This document shows, in pieces, positions 42,080 to 51,959 of a DNA stretch of 64,000 nt; positions within the stretch are counted from its first letter, which is position 1, and each line of letters begins with the position of its first letter. The notes below the pieces were generated by a model. That model saw only the letters and a program-made list of their open reading frames with translations. It searched no databases and had not been told where the DNA came from. Made by a program: the position numbers and the translations under genes. This DNA is from Pedobacter suwonensis. GTDB lineage: Bacteria > Bacteroidota > Bacteroidia > Sphingobacteriales > Sphingobacteriaceae. The stretch is from assembly GCF_900111825.1 (NCBI RefSeq), contig NZ_FOJM01000016.1, positions 1 through 64,000 of the forward strand. Direction: 5' to 3'.

Positions 42080-42973
42080 TTAGTTAAAAGCCTGACGAAA
42101 TTCCAGCGGAGACAGATTTGTCTTTCTTTTGAAAAGTGTGCTGAAGGATTGTGCATGCTCAAAGCCGAGGGCGTAAGCGATTTCGCTGACTGAAAGATTA
42201 GTGGTAGAAAGTTGTTCTTTCGCTTTCGCAATCAGTTTTTCGTGAATGTGCTGCTGTGTGTTCTGTCCGGTATGAATCCGAAGCAGATCGCTCAGGTAGT
42301 TCGGCGACAGGTTCATCTGTGTTGCAATATATTGTACCGTGAGTAAAGTGTTTATATCGCTGTTAAAATAGTCGTCTATCAACTGCTCAAACCTGGTTAG
42401 AAGTGCAAAGTTATTGTTTTTGCGGGTCAAAAACTGCCGCTCATAAAAACGGTTGGAATATTTTAAGAGGCTTTCAATCTGTGTCAGGATGATCTCCTGG
42501 GTATGTTTATCGATATGCAGGCACTCCTTATCAATTTTATGGAGAATTGTGATCAGGTCATCTTCTTCCTCTGCCGATAAATGTAATGCCTCGTTAACCG
42601 CGTAATCGAAAAAACCATATTGATGAATGCTGTTCGCCAGAGGATGCTGTAACAGAAAGTCCGGATGGAAGATCAGGAGGTAACCAGACCCACATTCCAT
42701 ACTTTGCAGGTCTAATTGTTGCACCTGGTTGGGCGCGGTAAAACTCAATACGCCTTTATCATAATCATAATGCTGTTGCCCGTACCTGATTTTACCCTTA
42801 GCTTCGCGTTTAAGCGCTATGCAATAAAAGCGGTTAACGAAACCTTTCCAGATTTCATTTTCCAAAAAAACGCTATGTGCCAGGTTAATTACGCTCACCA
42901 GCGGATGGTGGGGTTCTGGCAGCGAGAGTAAGCGGTGAAATTCTGATAAGGAGTTAATGGCGTTCATAAACAA
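42080..42973 (-). CDS. AraC-family transcriptional regulator
   Basis: A 297-residue regulator with an N-terminal cupin-like sensing part (YDYDKGVLSFTAPNQVQQLD) and C-terminal AraC DNA-binding domain (TVQYIATQMNLSPNYLSDLL and LSVSEIAYALGFEHAQSFST). It lies two bases after the aldo/keto reductase gene on the same strand, so the two are one transcript. Such reductase and regulator pairs are common in Pedobacter. An autoregulatory role over the reductase is likely but not shown. Confidence 0.88.
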   Translation of the reverse strand: MFMNAINSLSEFHRLLSLPEPHHPLVSVINLAHSVFLENEIWKGFVNRFYCIALKREAKGKIRYGQQHYDYDKGVLSFTAPNQVQQLDLQSMECGSGYLLIFHPDFLLQHPLANSIHQYGFFDYAVNEALHLSAEEEDDLITILHKIDKECLHIDKHTQEIILTQIESLLKYSNRFYERQFLTRKNNNFALLTRFEQLIDDYFNSDINTLLTVQYIATQMNLSPNYLSDLLRIHTGQNTQQHIHEKLIAKAKEQLSTTNLSVSEIAYALGFEHAQSFSTLFKRKTNLSPLEFRQAFN

Positions 42974-42975
42974 AT

Positions 42976-43980
42976 TTAATCAATTAAACCCATACTAAAC
43001 TCATCATAAGGCGCACCGGTATCTGTACCCAATGGTACGATGCTTTCCAGTTGTGAAAGATCCGATTCGGTCAACTCAATGTTGGTTGCTGCTAGGTTTT
43101 GTTCCAAATACTTTGTGCGTTTCGTTCCAGGAATAGGTAAAATTCCTTTGCTCATAATCCAGGCTAAAGCCAGCTGCGAAGATGTGACGTTTTTTGTTTC
43201 AGCCATAGCTTCGATTGCTTCAACCAATTCGATATTCTTGTTGAACATTTCGCCCTGGAAACGTGGAATCGCTCTTCTAAAATCGTTTTCCGGCAGGTCG
43301 CTGATGCTTTTGATCTGGCCGGATAGAAAACCACGGCCCAGTGGTGAGTAAGCGACGAAGCCGATACCCAGTTCATTTAACGTGGTTAAAACCCCGCGCT
43401 CTTCTACTGTTCGTTCAAATAAAGAATATTCGCTTTGCACGGCGGTAACCGGATGTACGGCATGCGCCCGCTTAACGGTTTCAGACGATACTTCTGACAA
43501 GCCGATATAGCCTATCTTACCTTCTTTAACCAGCTCGGCCATGGCTTCAACTGTTTCCTCAATCGGCGTATTTTTATCCAGACGGTGCAGGTAATATAGA
43601 TCGATGTAATCGGTATTAAGGTTTTTTAACGAACGCTCCAAAGATTTCTTTACATAATCCTTTTTGCCATTAATGGCCCAGGTTACTTTATTGTTATCGT
43701 CGATTTCCCAGCCAAACTTGGTGGCCAAAACATATTGATCTCGTTTCCCACTGATGGCCTTTGAGATAAGCTGTTCGTTTTTCAGCGGTCCGTACAGATC
43801 GGCAGTGTCCAAAAAATTACCGCCCAATTCGAGTGAACGGTGAATCGTGGCAATGGCTTCATGCTCGTCAGAAGGGCCATATATGTGTCCTGCTTCAAAG
43901 CCTGTCATACCCATACAGCCAAGCCCAATCATTGGTACAACCAAACCCTGGTTGCCCAATGCCATTTGTTTTATTTCCAT
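42976..43980 (-). CDS. Aldo/keto reductase
   Basis: A cytosolic NADPH-dependent oxidoreductase of 334 residues with a complete AKR barrel. It starts VPMIGLGCMGM. The catalytic tetrad is Asp in NFLDTADLYG, Tyr in the same motif, Lys in VLATKFG and His in YYLHRLD. The NADP-binding tail includes ILPIPGTKRTKYLEQNL. It is most like the AKR13/YajO-type group with the EHEAIATIHRSLELG segment. The substrate is unknown. It is the first gene of a two-gene operon with the AraC regulator. Confidence 0.9.
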   Translation of the reverse strand: MEIKQMALGNQGLVVPMIGLGCMGMTGFEAGHIYGPSDEHEAIATIHRSLELGGNFLDTADLYGPLKNEQLISKAISGKRDQYVLATKFGWEIDDNNKVTWAINGKKDYVKKSLERSLKNLNTDYIDLYYLHRLDKNTPIEETVEAMAELVKEGKIGYIGLSEVSSETVKRAHAVHPVTAVQSEYSLFERTVEERGVLTTLNELGIGFVAYSPLGRGFLSGQIKSISDLPENDFRRAIPRFQGEMFNKNIELVEAIEAMAETKNVTSSQLALAWIMSKGILPIPGTKRTKYLEQNLAATNIELTESDLSQLESIVPLGTDTGAPYDEFSMGLID

Positions 43981-44201
43981 AATCCAAAGATCAGCAAGCC
44001 AAACTGAGCTGATGTATGCAAATCCCCGAAGTTTGTAAGCAAATCAAGGAATGTTCTCTTTATCAAATAAAAGCTTGATTGGTTTTTAAGGATGGCGCTT
44101 GCCCTTCTTGATACCATGCCGGAAGTAAAGCTTATTTTGTATCATGATTAATACCAATCGTTTGCCAAAACAGTCTTATTTTTATCGCAAGATTAACTAA
44201 C

Positions 44202-46337
44202 ATGATGAATAAATATTGGTTTACTGTAACAGCTTGTACGCTGGCTTTTACAGCAAATGCCCAACAGAAAGCTTTAACCGTTAAAGACTACGAAAGGGCC
44301 GAAAGTTTGATGAGCTACAATACCGTAAAATACATCGATCATGCCACTGTGCAGCCAAACTGGCTTGAGGGAGATAAATTTTGGTACAGCACTAAAGTAA
44401 ATGGTACTGAACAGGCTTTTTTGGTAGATCCGGTAAAGAAAACAAAAACTTTAACTACCGATTATAAAGGTAGTGCGATGCCATCACGTCGGGGGCTTAG
44501 CTGGAGCGAGGTATTATCTCCTGATGGGAAAAAGGCAATATTAATTAAAGATTATAACCTTTTTGTTAAAGATATAGCCACCGGAAAATTAACCCAGTTA
44601 ACTACTGACGGCATTAAGGATTACGGATATGCTACAGATAATGCAGGTTGGAAGCATAGTGATGCGCCAATTCTGCGCTGGTCACCTGATTCGAAAAAAA
44701 TTGCCACTTTTCAGCAAGATCAGCGGAATTCGAAAGATATGTACCTGGTAACAACCAATGTTGGAGCACCAACATTAAAAGCCTGGAAATATCCCTTGCC
44801 TGGAGATAAACAAATTGCAACAATCAGGAGGGTCATCATTGATGTAGAAAATCCAAAAGTAATTTCACTTAATATTCCTGCAGATCCACATCGGGCCACC
44901 TTAAGCGATGATATTTCGAGCAGTGGCACTTTTGATGATATTGATTGGAAAGCGAATGGTACGGAAGTGGCATTTGTATCTACTTCCCGCGATCATAAAA
45001 ATGAAAAATTCCGCATTGCCAACACCACAACCGGCGCCGTTCGCGAAGTTTTCGAAGAAACTGTTAAAACGCAATACGAATCCGGGCAGGGTGCCATTAA
45101 CTGGCGTTATCTTCCTGCCTCTAAAGAGATTATCTGGTATTCGGAAAGGGATAACTGGGGACACCTTTATTTATATGATTCTGGCAATGGAAAATTAAAG
45201 AATCAGATTACCAAGGGCGATTTCGTGGTTACACGTTTAGTTAAGGTTGATGAAAAGACGCGTACACTTTATTTCTTTGCCAATGGTCGCGAAAAAGGTA
45301 ATCCTTATTTCAGTTACCTGTATAAAATTGGTTTCGATGGTAAAAATTTGACGCTTTTGACGCCAGAAGTTGGCAATCACCAGGTTGTATTTTCGCCATC
45401 TTTCGCATATTTTGTAGATAGCTACTCGCAACCTGATGTTCCTGCAGTTACTGTTTTGAGAAATATCAATGGTAAACTGATCAGTACTTTAGAAAAAACA
45501 GATGTTTCCAGGTTAACTGCTACAGGCTGGAAAGCACCAGCTCCGGTTTCGGTGAAAGCCAAAGATGGCAAAACTGATATTTATGGTCTGGTTTTTACGC
45601 CAACAAAAATGGATGCCAATCAAAAATACCCGGTTATCGATTATATTTATCCGGGGCCTCAGGGTGGTAGCGTAGGCAGTTGGGCCTTCGTTGCTTCGCG
45701 TGGGGATCACCAGGCTTTGGCCGAGCTGGGCTTTATTGTGGTGGTTATGGAAGGAACCAGTAATCCTGGCCGTTCTAAAAGTTTCCATGATATGAGTTAC
45801 GGCAATATGGCCGAGAATACCTTGCCAGATCAGATTGCAGCCATCAGGCAACTATCTGTAAAATATCCCATCGATACCAACAAGGTAGGCATCTGGGGGC
45901 ATTCAGGCGGAGGTTTTGCAACCGCTGCTGCGATGTTCCGTTACCCTGATTTTTTCAAGGTAGGCATTTCCGAATCAGGTAATCATGATAATAGAAACTA
46001 CGAGGACGATTGGGGCGAGCGCTATAATGGTTTGGTAGAAAATTCGGATTATGAAGCACAGGCCAACCAGAATTATGCTAAAAACCTAAAAGGAAAATTA
46101 ATGTTAGTGCATGGTATGATGGATGATAATGTGCCGCCTTATAATACACTTTTAGTTGTTGAGGCATTGGAAAAGGCCAATAAATCTTTCGATCTGGTTA
46201 TTTTTCCAAACAGTGCGCATGGTTACGGTGCCTACTCGCCATATATGATGCGCCGCCGCTGGGATTATTTTGTTCAACATCTTTTAGGAGCAGAGCCGCC
46301 GAAAGATTACCAAATGAAAGGCCCTTCGGCAAGATAA
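44202..46337 (+). CDS. Dipeptidyl-peptidase IV, S9 family
   Basis: An exported serine exopeptidase that removes X-Pro dipeptides. A signal peptide is at MNKYWFTVTACTLAFTANAQ (the second Met is as good a start as the first). An eight-bladed DPPIV_N propeller covers about 90-450. The alpha/beta-hydrolase domain follows with nucleophile Ser in GIWGHSGGGFA, Asp in HGMMDDNVPP and His in NSAHGYG. The length of 711 is usual. Genes of this type in Bacteroidota support peptide use in the periplasm. A strong terminator follows. Confidence 0.92.
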   Translation: MMNKYWFTVTACTLAFTANAQQKALTVKDYERAESLMSYNTVKYIDHATVQPNWLEGDKFWYSTKVNGTEQAFLVDPVKKTKTLTTDYKGSAMPSRRGLSWSEVLSPDGKKAILIKDYNLFVKDIATGKLTQLTTDGIKDYGYATDNAGWKHSDAPILRWSPDSKKIATFQQDQRNSKDMYLVTTNVGAPTLKAWKYPLPGDKQIATIRRVIIDVENPKVISLNIPADPHRATLSDDISSSGTFDDIDWKANGTEVAFVSTSRDHKNEKFRIANTTTGAVREVFEETVKTQYESGQGAINWRYLPASKEIIWYSERDNWGHLYLYDSGNGKLKNQITKGDFVVTRLVKVDEKTRTLYFFANGREKGNPYFSYLYKIGFDGKNLTLLTPEVGNHQVVFSPSFAYFVDSYSQPDVPAVTVLRNINGKLISTLEKTDVSRLTATGWKAPAPVSVKAKDGKTDIYGLVFTPTKMDANQKYPVIDYIYPGPQGGSVGSWAFVASRGDHQALAELGFIVVVMEGTSNPGRSKSFHDMSYGNMAENTLPDQIAAIRQLSVKYPIDTNKVGIWGHSGGGFATAAAMFRYPDFFKVGISESGNHDNRNYEDDWGERYNGLVENSDYEAQANQNYAKNLKGKLMLVHGMMDDNVPPYNTLLVVEALEKANKSFDLVIFPNSAHGYGAYSPYMMRRRWDYFVQHLLGAEPPKDYQMKGPSAR

Positions 46338-46344
46338 ATTTTTT

Positions 46345-46381
46345 AGCGGCTGTGTTGTTTTTAGTAAGCAACACAGCCGCT
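46345..46381. terminator. Bidirectional terminator between DPPIV and lacI genes
   Basis: AGCGGCTGTGTTG (46345-46357) pairs perfectly with CAACACAGCCGCT (46369-46381). T-rich sequence precedes it and TGATTTTA follows. It lies between two convergent genes, so it can end both transcripts. Confidence 0.8.
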
Positions 46382-46393
46382 GATTTTATGGGG

Positions 46394-47383
46394 TTATATA
46401 GATCCGCCTTCGATTAATATAGATTCATCAATAATGGTTTGTGCAAAAGAACTTCCGGCAATACATCTCATCATTCTGCCAAAGGCCAGTTTGCCCAGTT
46501 TAAACCCGCTGGTTTCGGCATAGGTAATTTCAGGATAAAAAAGTGAGGGGATCATTCCATCACTGATGCTGATTACCCCAAGGTCGGCCGGCACCTTTAA
46601 GCCCATCCGCTGGATGGCTTTCATTGCCCCCACCAAAATCTCATCGCTCATACAAAAAACAGCAAAACGTTTTTTTTCAAATCCGGGAATCATTGATAGG
46701 GCAATTTGCTCTGCTTCTTCCGAATTGTTGGCGTGTACAGCCTTAAATTCTGCGTAACCTGAAACAATTTCGGTAAATTTTTGCAGCCTTACCTGCGTAA
46801 TCGACATATTTTCATCACCAAAAATAGCCAGGACATTTGTAATTCCCTTTTTTAAAATTTCATTCGCCGCAATGGTTGCCGCATGTGCATCCCCAACGCA
46901 GATTTTGTTACAGGATTCGTATTTTGGTACCTTGTCAAAAAAAACAACCGGAATCCCCTGTAAATCCAATTTAAGGAAAGGTTCTATTTCTTTTGTTCCG
47001 GAAGTTATGGCAATAAATATTCCCGAAACCCTTTTGTGTCTGCAGCTTTTTAAGATCTCCTGTTCAATCACGGGATCGTTAGCCGAACGGTAGATAATTA
47101 CAGTATAACCATCAATGCGTGCATCCTCTTCAATTGCACTGATAAATGAATGGTAAAAGAAGTTTGATAAACTTGGTACAACCACGGCAAACTCCTTGCT
47201 GCTATGTGTACGTAGGTTAACCGCATAGGGGTTGGGATCGTACTCCAGCAATGCGGCTAACTCATTTATTTTCTTTTTGGTTTCCTCTGAAATATCTGGA
47301 TGGTTTTTTAGTGCCCTCGAAACTGTTGATATACTTACGTTTAGCCTTTCTGCAATTTTTTTTAAAGTTGCGTTCTGTTTCAT
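46394..47383 (-). CDS. LacI-family transcriptional repressor of the sugar locus
   Basis: A 329-residue repressor. The N-terminal helix-turn-helix and hinge are typical (TLKKIAERLNVSISTVSRAL, then KNHPDISEETKKKINELA). The rest is a periplasmic-binding-protein-like effector domain (FAVVVPSLSNFFYHSFI, VPADLGVISISDG). It is divergent from the GH13/MFS operon, with a perfect LacI-type palindrome in between, so it should sense a sugar from that pathway and control both directions. A -7 box (TATATTTG on the minus strand, 47403-47410) lies just before it. Confidence 0.92.
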   Translation of the reverse strand: MKQNATLKKIAERLNVSISTVSRALKNHPDISEETKKKINELAALLEYDPNPYAVNLRTHSSKEFAVVVPSLSNFFYHSFISAIEEDARIDGYTVIIYRSANDPVIEQEILKSCRHKRVSGIFIAITSGTKEIEPFLKLDLQGIPVVFFDKVPKYESCNKICVGDAHAATIAANEILKKGITNVLAIFGDENMSITQVRLQKFTEIVSGYAEFKAVHANNSEEAEQIALSMIPGFEKKRFAVFCMSDEILVGAMKAIQRMGLKVPADLGVISISDGMIPSLFYPEITYAETSGFKLGKLAFGRMMRCIAGSSFAQTIIDESILIEGGSI

Positions 47384-47423
47384 GGTTTAATATTTGGTTA
47401 CCCAAATATAAGTTTTCCACAAC

Positions 47424-47459
47424 AAACATTTCCGCAAATGTTTCCGCAAACGTTTGCGG
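47424..47459. promoter_or_regulatory. LacI-type operator with an adjacent second inverted repeat
   Basis: CCGCAAACGTTTGCGG (47444-47459) is a perfect 16-bp palindrome with the GCAAACGTTTGC core typical of LacI/CcpA-type operators. Directly next to it, AAACATTT-CCGC-AAATGTTT (47424-47443) is another perfect inverted repeat. Both lie upstream of the -7 box of the repressor gene (47403-47410) and about 170 bases before the GH13 gene, so the site can serve autoregulation and operon control. Confidence 0.85.
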
Positions 47460-47628
47460 CCATAATTTGCTGGTTTGTATGGTTTTAAATATTTTATAAA
47501 CCTATCTTCATATCATTAAACAGATGAAGCATGTAGGACTAAATGTTCGGCATTGCCAATTCGCAATTACATTAACCAGATACTAAACTAAAGCACAACA
47601 TATAGTAGCCCGCTCATTTGGGACTGGC

Positions 47629-49410
47629 ATGTTGTTATCAAAAAATATGAGATCCCTGAAACAATTTATCATTTTAAGTCTGCTTTTCTATTTTAGTAAT
47701 GGCCGCACGCAGCCTGTTTCTAATCATAATGTATACAGCGAAACGAACAAGCCGGCCTGGTGGAAGGAAGCCGTAGTGTATCAGATTTATCCACGTAGTT
47801 TTAAAGATAGCGACGGAGATGGTGTGGGCGATTTACGTGGGATCATTTCAAAATTGGATTATTTAAAAAGCCTCGGGATTGATGTGGTATGGCTTAACCC
47901 GATATTTGCTTCGCCAAATGATGATAATGGCTATGATATTAGTGATTACCGTAGTATCATGAAAGAATTCGGCACTATGCAGGATTTTGACGAACTGCTT
48001 AGTGGCCTTCATAAAAGAAAGATCAGGCTGGTGCTTGATATGGTGTTAAACCATAGTAGTGATGAACATGAATGGTTTAAACAGGCCAGGTCGTCGCGCA
48101 ATAGTTCTTACCGTAATTATTATCACTGGTGGCCCGCAGAAAAAGGAAAACCCACACCCCGTTACAGCTTTTTTGATGTAAACAATGATGCCTGGAAATA
48201 CGAGCCTTTAACCAAATCTTATTATCTCCATTATTTTTCGCAAAAACAGCCCGATTTAAATTGGGAAAATGAAAAACTGCGCCACGAAGTATATGGCATA
48301 ATGAAGTTTTGGCTCGATAAAGGGATTGATGGCTTAAGGATGGATGCTTTCCAATATGTTTCGAAAGATACCACCTGGAAAAAATATCCCGAAGGCTACG
48401 AAAGAAACATCATCAAATATTATGGAATGGGTCCACACCTCCATCAGTATTTAAAGGAAATGAACCGCACCGTTTTAAGTAAGTACAACATTATGACGGT
48501 TGCAGAAGGTGCAGGGAGTACTTTAGCTGATGCACATTCGCTGGTCGACGCAGACCGGCAGGAGTTAAATATGGCCTACCATTTTGAGATCATGGATATC
48601 GGGAACGATCCCAAAGGTTATAAACTGCCGGATCTGAAAAAGGCATTTACCAAATGGGACCATTCGTTTGCGAATAAAGGCTGGCTCGCCGTATTTCTGG
48701 GCAACCACGATGTTCCCCGCATGGTGAGCAAATACGGGAATGACAGCAAAGCATTTAAAACGGCATCTTCTAAACTATTAACCACACTGATTATGACCAT
48801 GCGTGGAACGCCCTATTATTTTAATGGAGATGAATTGGGGATGACCAACATCAGGTTTGACAAGATTGAAGATTACCGCGATATCGCAACCATAAACGCT
48901 TACAAAAATGCAAAGGCCAAAAATGAGGATCTGCAGGCTTTTATGGATAAACAGAAATTCATTTCGAGGGATAATACACGCACCCCGTTTCAATGGGATA
49001 GAACAATAAATGCAGGTTTTACCACCGGAACACCATGGATTAAAGTAAACCAAAATTATAACGAAGCAAATGTAGCTGATGAGGAAAAAAATCCGGCAAG
49101 TGAGCTCGATTATTTTAAAAAGATAGTGGCCTTGCGTAAAACATCCCCGGTATTGGTTTATGGCAGTTATCAGGTTTTCGATATCGAAAATCCATGTATC
49201 TACTGTTATACACGCAGCTTGGGTAAGGAAAAAGTTTTGGTTGTGTTAAATTTTTCTAACCACGAAGTTACTTACCAGCTGGATAAAGGTATCAACACGC
49301 TTTCTGCAAAACAGCTCATCAACAACTACAGCGGAGCAGTGGGCATTGCAGATAATAAATTAAATCTGAAGCCTTGGCAGGCTATTGTTTATCAACTTAA
49401 AAGGGCCTGA
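47629..49410 (+). CDS. GH13 alpha-glucosidase / sucrose- or oligo-1,6-glucosidase-like
   Basis: An exported alpha-amylase-family glycosidase of 593 residues. A signal peptide follows the second Met (MRSLKQFIILSLLFYFSNG, start 47647); the annotated ATG at 47629 adds six residues. GH13 motifs are QIYPRSFKDSDGDGVGD, DMVLNHSSDEH, GLRMDAF (nucleophile Asp), VAEGAG (acid Glu) and LGNHDVPR (Asp). The QIYPRSF and MVLNHSSDEH forms fit the oligo-1,6-glucosidase/sucrose hydrolase branch. It heads the operon and probably trims sugar in the periplasm before import. Confidence 0.9.
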   Translation: MLLSKNMRSLKQFIILSLLFYFSNGRTQPVSNHNVYSETNKPAWWKEAVVYQIYPRSFKDSDGDGVGDLRGIISKLDYLKSLGIDVVWLNPIFASPNDDNGYDISDYRSIMKEFGTMQDFDELLSGLHKRKIRLVLDMVLNHSSDEHEWFKQARSSRNSSYRNYYHWWPAEKGKPTPRYSFFDVNNDAWKYEPLTKSYYLHYFSQKQPDLNWENEKLRHEVYGIMKFWLDKGIDGLRMDAFQYVSKDTTWKKYPEGYERNIIKYYGMGPHLHQYLKEMNRTVLSKYNIMTVAEGAGSTLADAHSLVDADRQELNMAYHFEIMDIGNDPKGYKLPDLKKAFTKWDHSFANKGWLAVFLGNHDVPRMVSKYGNDSKAFKTASSKLLTTLIMTMRGTPYYFNGDELGMTNIRFDKIEDYRDIATINAYKNAKAKNEDLQAFMDKQKFISRDNTRTPFQWDRTINAGFTTGTPWIKVNQNYNEANVADEEKNPASELDYFKKIVALRKTSPVLVYGSYQVFDIENPCIYCYTRSLGKEKVLVVLNFSNHEVTYQLDKGINTLSAKQLINNYSGAVGIADNKLNLKPWQAIVYQLKRA

Positions 49411-49411
49411 T

Positions 49412-50767
49412 ATGATAATTGCACAAGCAGAAGAACACAAGGGTATTTCATCGGCAGTGAAACTGAATTTCAGTTCAATCATAGCCATGAACCTGGGTTT
49501 TTTCGGTATACAGTATAGTTTTGGTTTGCAACAAACCAACATGACTCCAATTTATTCCTATCTGGGAGCAAATGCAGATCAGATTCCATTGCTAAACCTC
49601 GCAGGGCCAATGACCGGACTGATTATCCAGCCGATAGTAGGTGCCATGAGCGATAAAACGACCAGTAAATTTGGACGGCGGAGACCATATTTTTTAATCG
49701 GGGCCATTATATGCAGCATTTGTTTATTTGCCATGCCCTACAGCAGTTCGATTTGGATGGCTGCAGGAATTTTATGGATACTGGATGCAGGCAACAACAT
49801 TACCATGGAGCCCTACCGCGCCTTTGTTAGCGATAAACTCCCGTCAGAGCAGCACGCCCTCGGTTTTTTAACACAAAGTTTTTTTACCGGTCTGGGTATT
49901 ACACTTGCCAATCTTACTCCGGGTATTTTAATTGCTGCAGGTTTAATCGGCATACATGCTCGCAGTGGCAACAACATTCCGCATACCACTTACGCGGCAT
50001 TTTTTATCGGTGGGCTGGTATCGATCGGCTCTATCATGTACAGCTGTTTTACCACAAAGGAAAACCCGTTAAGCCCTGAAGAAATTAAAAAGGTTAAAGC
50101 AATGCCGGGGGGTGTTATCAATATTTTTAAAGATATTATCGAGGCCTTTAAGGTAATGCCTACAACAATGAAAAAACTTGGTCTGGTTTACCTTTTTAAC
50201 TGGTACGGCATGTTTGTTTACTGGCAGTTTGTAACCCTTTGTTTGGCAAAAACCATTTACAATACCAGTAATGCAGCAGCTGATGGTTTTGCTTCGGCGC
50301 AGCTTTTAACCGGGACTGTAAATGGCGGCTATAATGTGGTTACCTTCATCGTTGCTTTTCCACTTGCTTATTTCGCCAGAAAAATAACAGCAAAGAAAGT
50401 TCACCTCATCAGTTTATTAACGGGAGGTGTTTGTTTGGCTTGTTTGCCGCTAATCCACACTAAAGCTTTGTTGTTTATACCCATTATTGGTTTGGGCATT
50501 GCCTGGGCGAGCATGATGGGTACGCCTTATGCCATGCTTGCCGGTAGTATACCAAAAGCGAAAACCGGCATTTTTATGGGTATCCTCAACATGTTTATTG
50601 TGCTGCCCATGCTTTTAGAAACCATCACTTTTAAATATGTATACCGGTATTTTTTAGGGCATAAGCCCGAAAACGCCATCCTGTTTGCCGGTGGATTGCT
50701 TGTAGTAGCAGGCATAATGGTTTCACTGATCAGCAAGCGTGATATAGGAGGTAAGACCAATGGTTAA
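49412..50767 (+). CDS. MFS sugar transporter (SLC45/sucrose-transporter-like)
   Basis: A 12-helix inner-membrane sugar/proton symporter. The start is ATG 49412, one base after the stop of the GH13 gene; an earlier TTG would overlap that gene. Motifs include GIQYSFGLQQTNMTPIYSYL at the first helix, PIVGAMSDKTTSKFGRRRPY (the loop 2-3 RRRP signature of the GPH/SLC45 group) and GTPYAMLAGSIP. The relatives carry sucrose, maltose or related disaccharides. With a fructokinase-like kinase two genes on, sucrose is the best guess. Confidence 0.85.
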   Translation: MIIAQAEEHKGISSAVKLNFSSIIAMNLGFFGIQYSFGLQQTNMTPIYSYLGANADQIPLLNLAGPMTGLIIQPIVGAMSDKTTSKFGRRRPYFLIGAIICSICLFAMPYSSSIWMAAGILWILDAGNNITMEPYRAFVSDKLPSEQHALGFLTQSFFTGLGITLANLTPGILIAAGLIGIHARSGNNIPHTTYAAFFIGGLVSIGSIMYSCFTTKENPLSPEEIKKVKAMPGGVINIFKDIIEAFKVMPTTMKKLGLVYLFNWYGMFVYWQFVTLCLAKTIYNTSNAAADGFASAQLLTGTVNGGYNVVTFIVAFPLAYFARKITAKKVHLISLLTGGVCLACLPLIHTKALLFIPIIGLGIAWASMMGTPYAMLAGSIPKAKTGIFMGILNMFIVLPMLLETITFKYVYRYFLGHKPENAILFAGGLLVVAGIMVSLISKRDIGGKTNG

Positions 50768-51959
50768 TCAAAAAGGATATGAGCTATCACTGAAACTGAT
50801 GGCCCGGGCGTCAACACCTTCTGGTTTTGTGGCTGCAGTAGAGGAACATGATAATTATAAACGGGTGTGGACAAGGGATGGAGTAATTACAAGCATAGCG
50901 GCTTTGCTAAGCGGTAACAAAGCACTTATAGGTACTGCCAAAGCAACTATTGAAACCATTTTTAACCACCAGCACGAAAGCGGTTTTATGCCCTCCAACG
51001 TTTCACCCACCGATGGATCGGTAAGTTTTGGAGGCACATCAGGCCGGGCCGATAACCCATCTTGGGCAGTAATTGGTTTATCTGCCTATACTATTTTAAC
51101 AGGCGACAATTCGCTCTGGGAAAAATATGTACATCAAATCGGGCGATGCTTTAGCGTAATGGATGCCTGGGAGTTTAACGGTAAACATTTAATTTATGTT
51201 CCGCAGAGCGGAGATTGGGCAGATGAGTATATCCAGCATGGATATGTTCTTTTCGATCAGCTTTTGCGGCTTTGGGCATTAAGACTGGCATCAACCTTAT
51301 CAGAGAATAAGGGTTGGAGCGAAAAAGCGCTGAACATCAGCCATGCGATACAATTAAATTATTGGAAAAGTGAATCGCAAAATCAGCTTTATTCGCCTCA
51401 TCTTATCCATCAGTTAGCGGCAGTTTCTCCGCATTTTTGGTTAATGGGCTTTAATCCGGCCAGGGTTTATCATTATTTTGATCTGCAGGCCAATACTTTT
51501 TGTCTACTGCTCGGTGTAGGCAACAAAGAACAAATCAGCAATACCATAGCCTACGTAAAAACGCTGTACAACCATAACCAGGATTTAATTCCTTCTTTTC
51601 ATCCAACAATTGAATATAGTGACGCAGATATGCAGGAGCTGAAACATAACTATGCCTACTCGTTCCGCAACAAACCCGGTTATTTTCATAACGGCGGCCT
51701 ATGGCCAGTTTGGAACGGCTGGCTTGCTGCTTCATTAAATCATCACCACGAGTATGAAATGGCGCTTAAAATTACTGCTGATATCCATCGTGCCAACAGC
51801 AGCGGTGACTTATTTAACGAGTGCCTTAACGGTACCAATCAATCGCCCTGTGGCATCCCCAATTGTACATGGAGTGCTGCGGGAGCTGTAATTGCCGAGC
51901 AAGCGATTAAATATGATGCATTTACCAAACTCTTTACATTTAAATTCTCAGGCCTGTGA
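50760..51959 (+). CDS. Cytosolic (alpha/alpha)6-barrel glycosidase, invertase/debranching-like
   Basis: A 399-residue protein without signal peptide. It overlaps the transporter stop by 8 bases, and the kinase start by 4 (GTGA), so all three are coupled. Motifs such as RVWTRDGVITSIAALL, GRADNPSWAVIGLSAY, SGDWADEYIQHGY and GYFHNGGLWPVWNGW recall GH100 neutral invertases and amylo-alpha-1,6-glucosidases. Conserved acids are Asp in WTRDG and in SGDWADEY. A cytosolic invertase feeding a fructokinase would fit the operon, but the exact family needs a profile search. Confidence 0.7.
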   Translation: MVNQKGYELSLKLMARASTPSGFVAAVEEHDNYKRVWTRDGVITSIAALLSGNKALIGTAKATIETIFNHQHESGFMPSNVSPTDGSVSFGGTSGRADNPSWAVIGLSAYTILTGDNSLWEKYVHQIGRCFSVMDAWEFNGKHLIYVPQSGDWADEYIQHGYVLFDQLLRLWALRLASTLSENKGWSEKALNISHAIQLNYWKSESQNQLYSPHLIHQLAAVSPHFWLMGFNPARVYHYFDLQANTFCLLLGVGNKEQISNTIAYVKTLYNHNQDLIPSFHPTIEYSDADMQELKHNYAYSFRNKPGYFHNGGLWPVWNGWLAASLNHHHEYEMALKITADIHRANSSGDLFNECLNGTNQSPCGIPNCTWSAAGAVIAEQAIKYDAFTKLFTFKFSGL

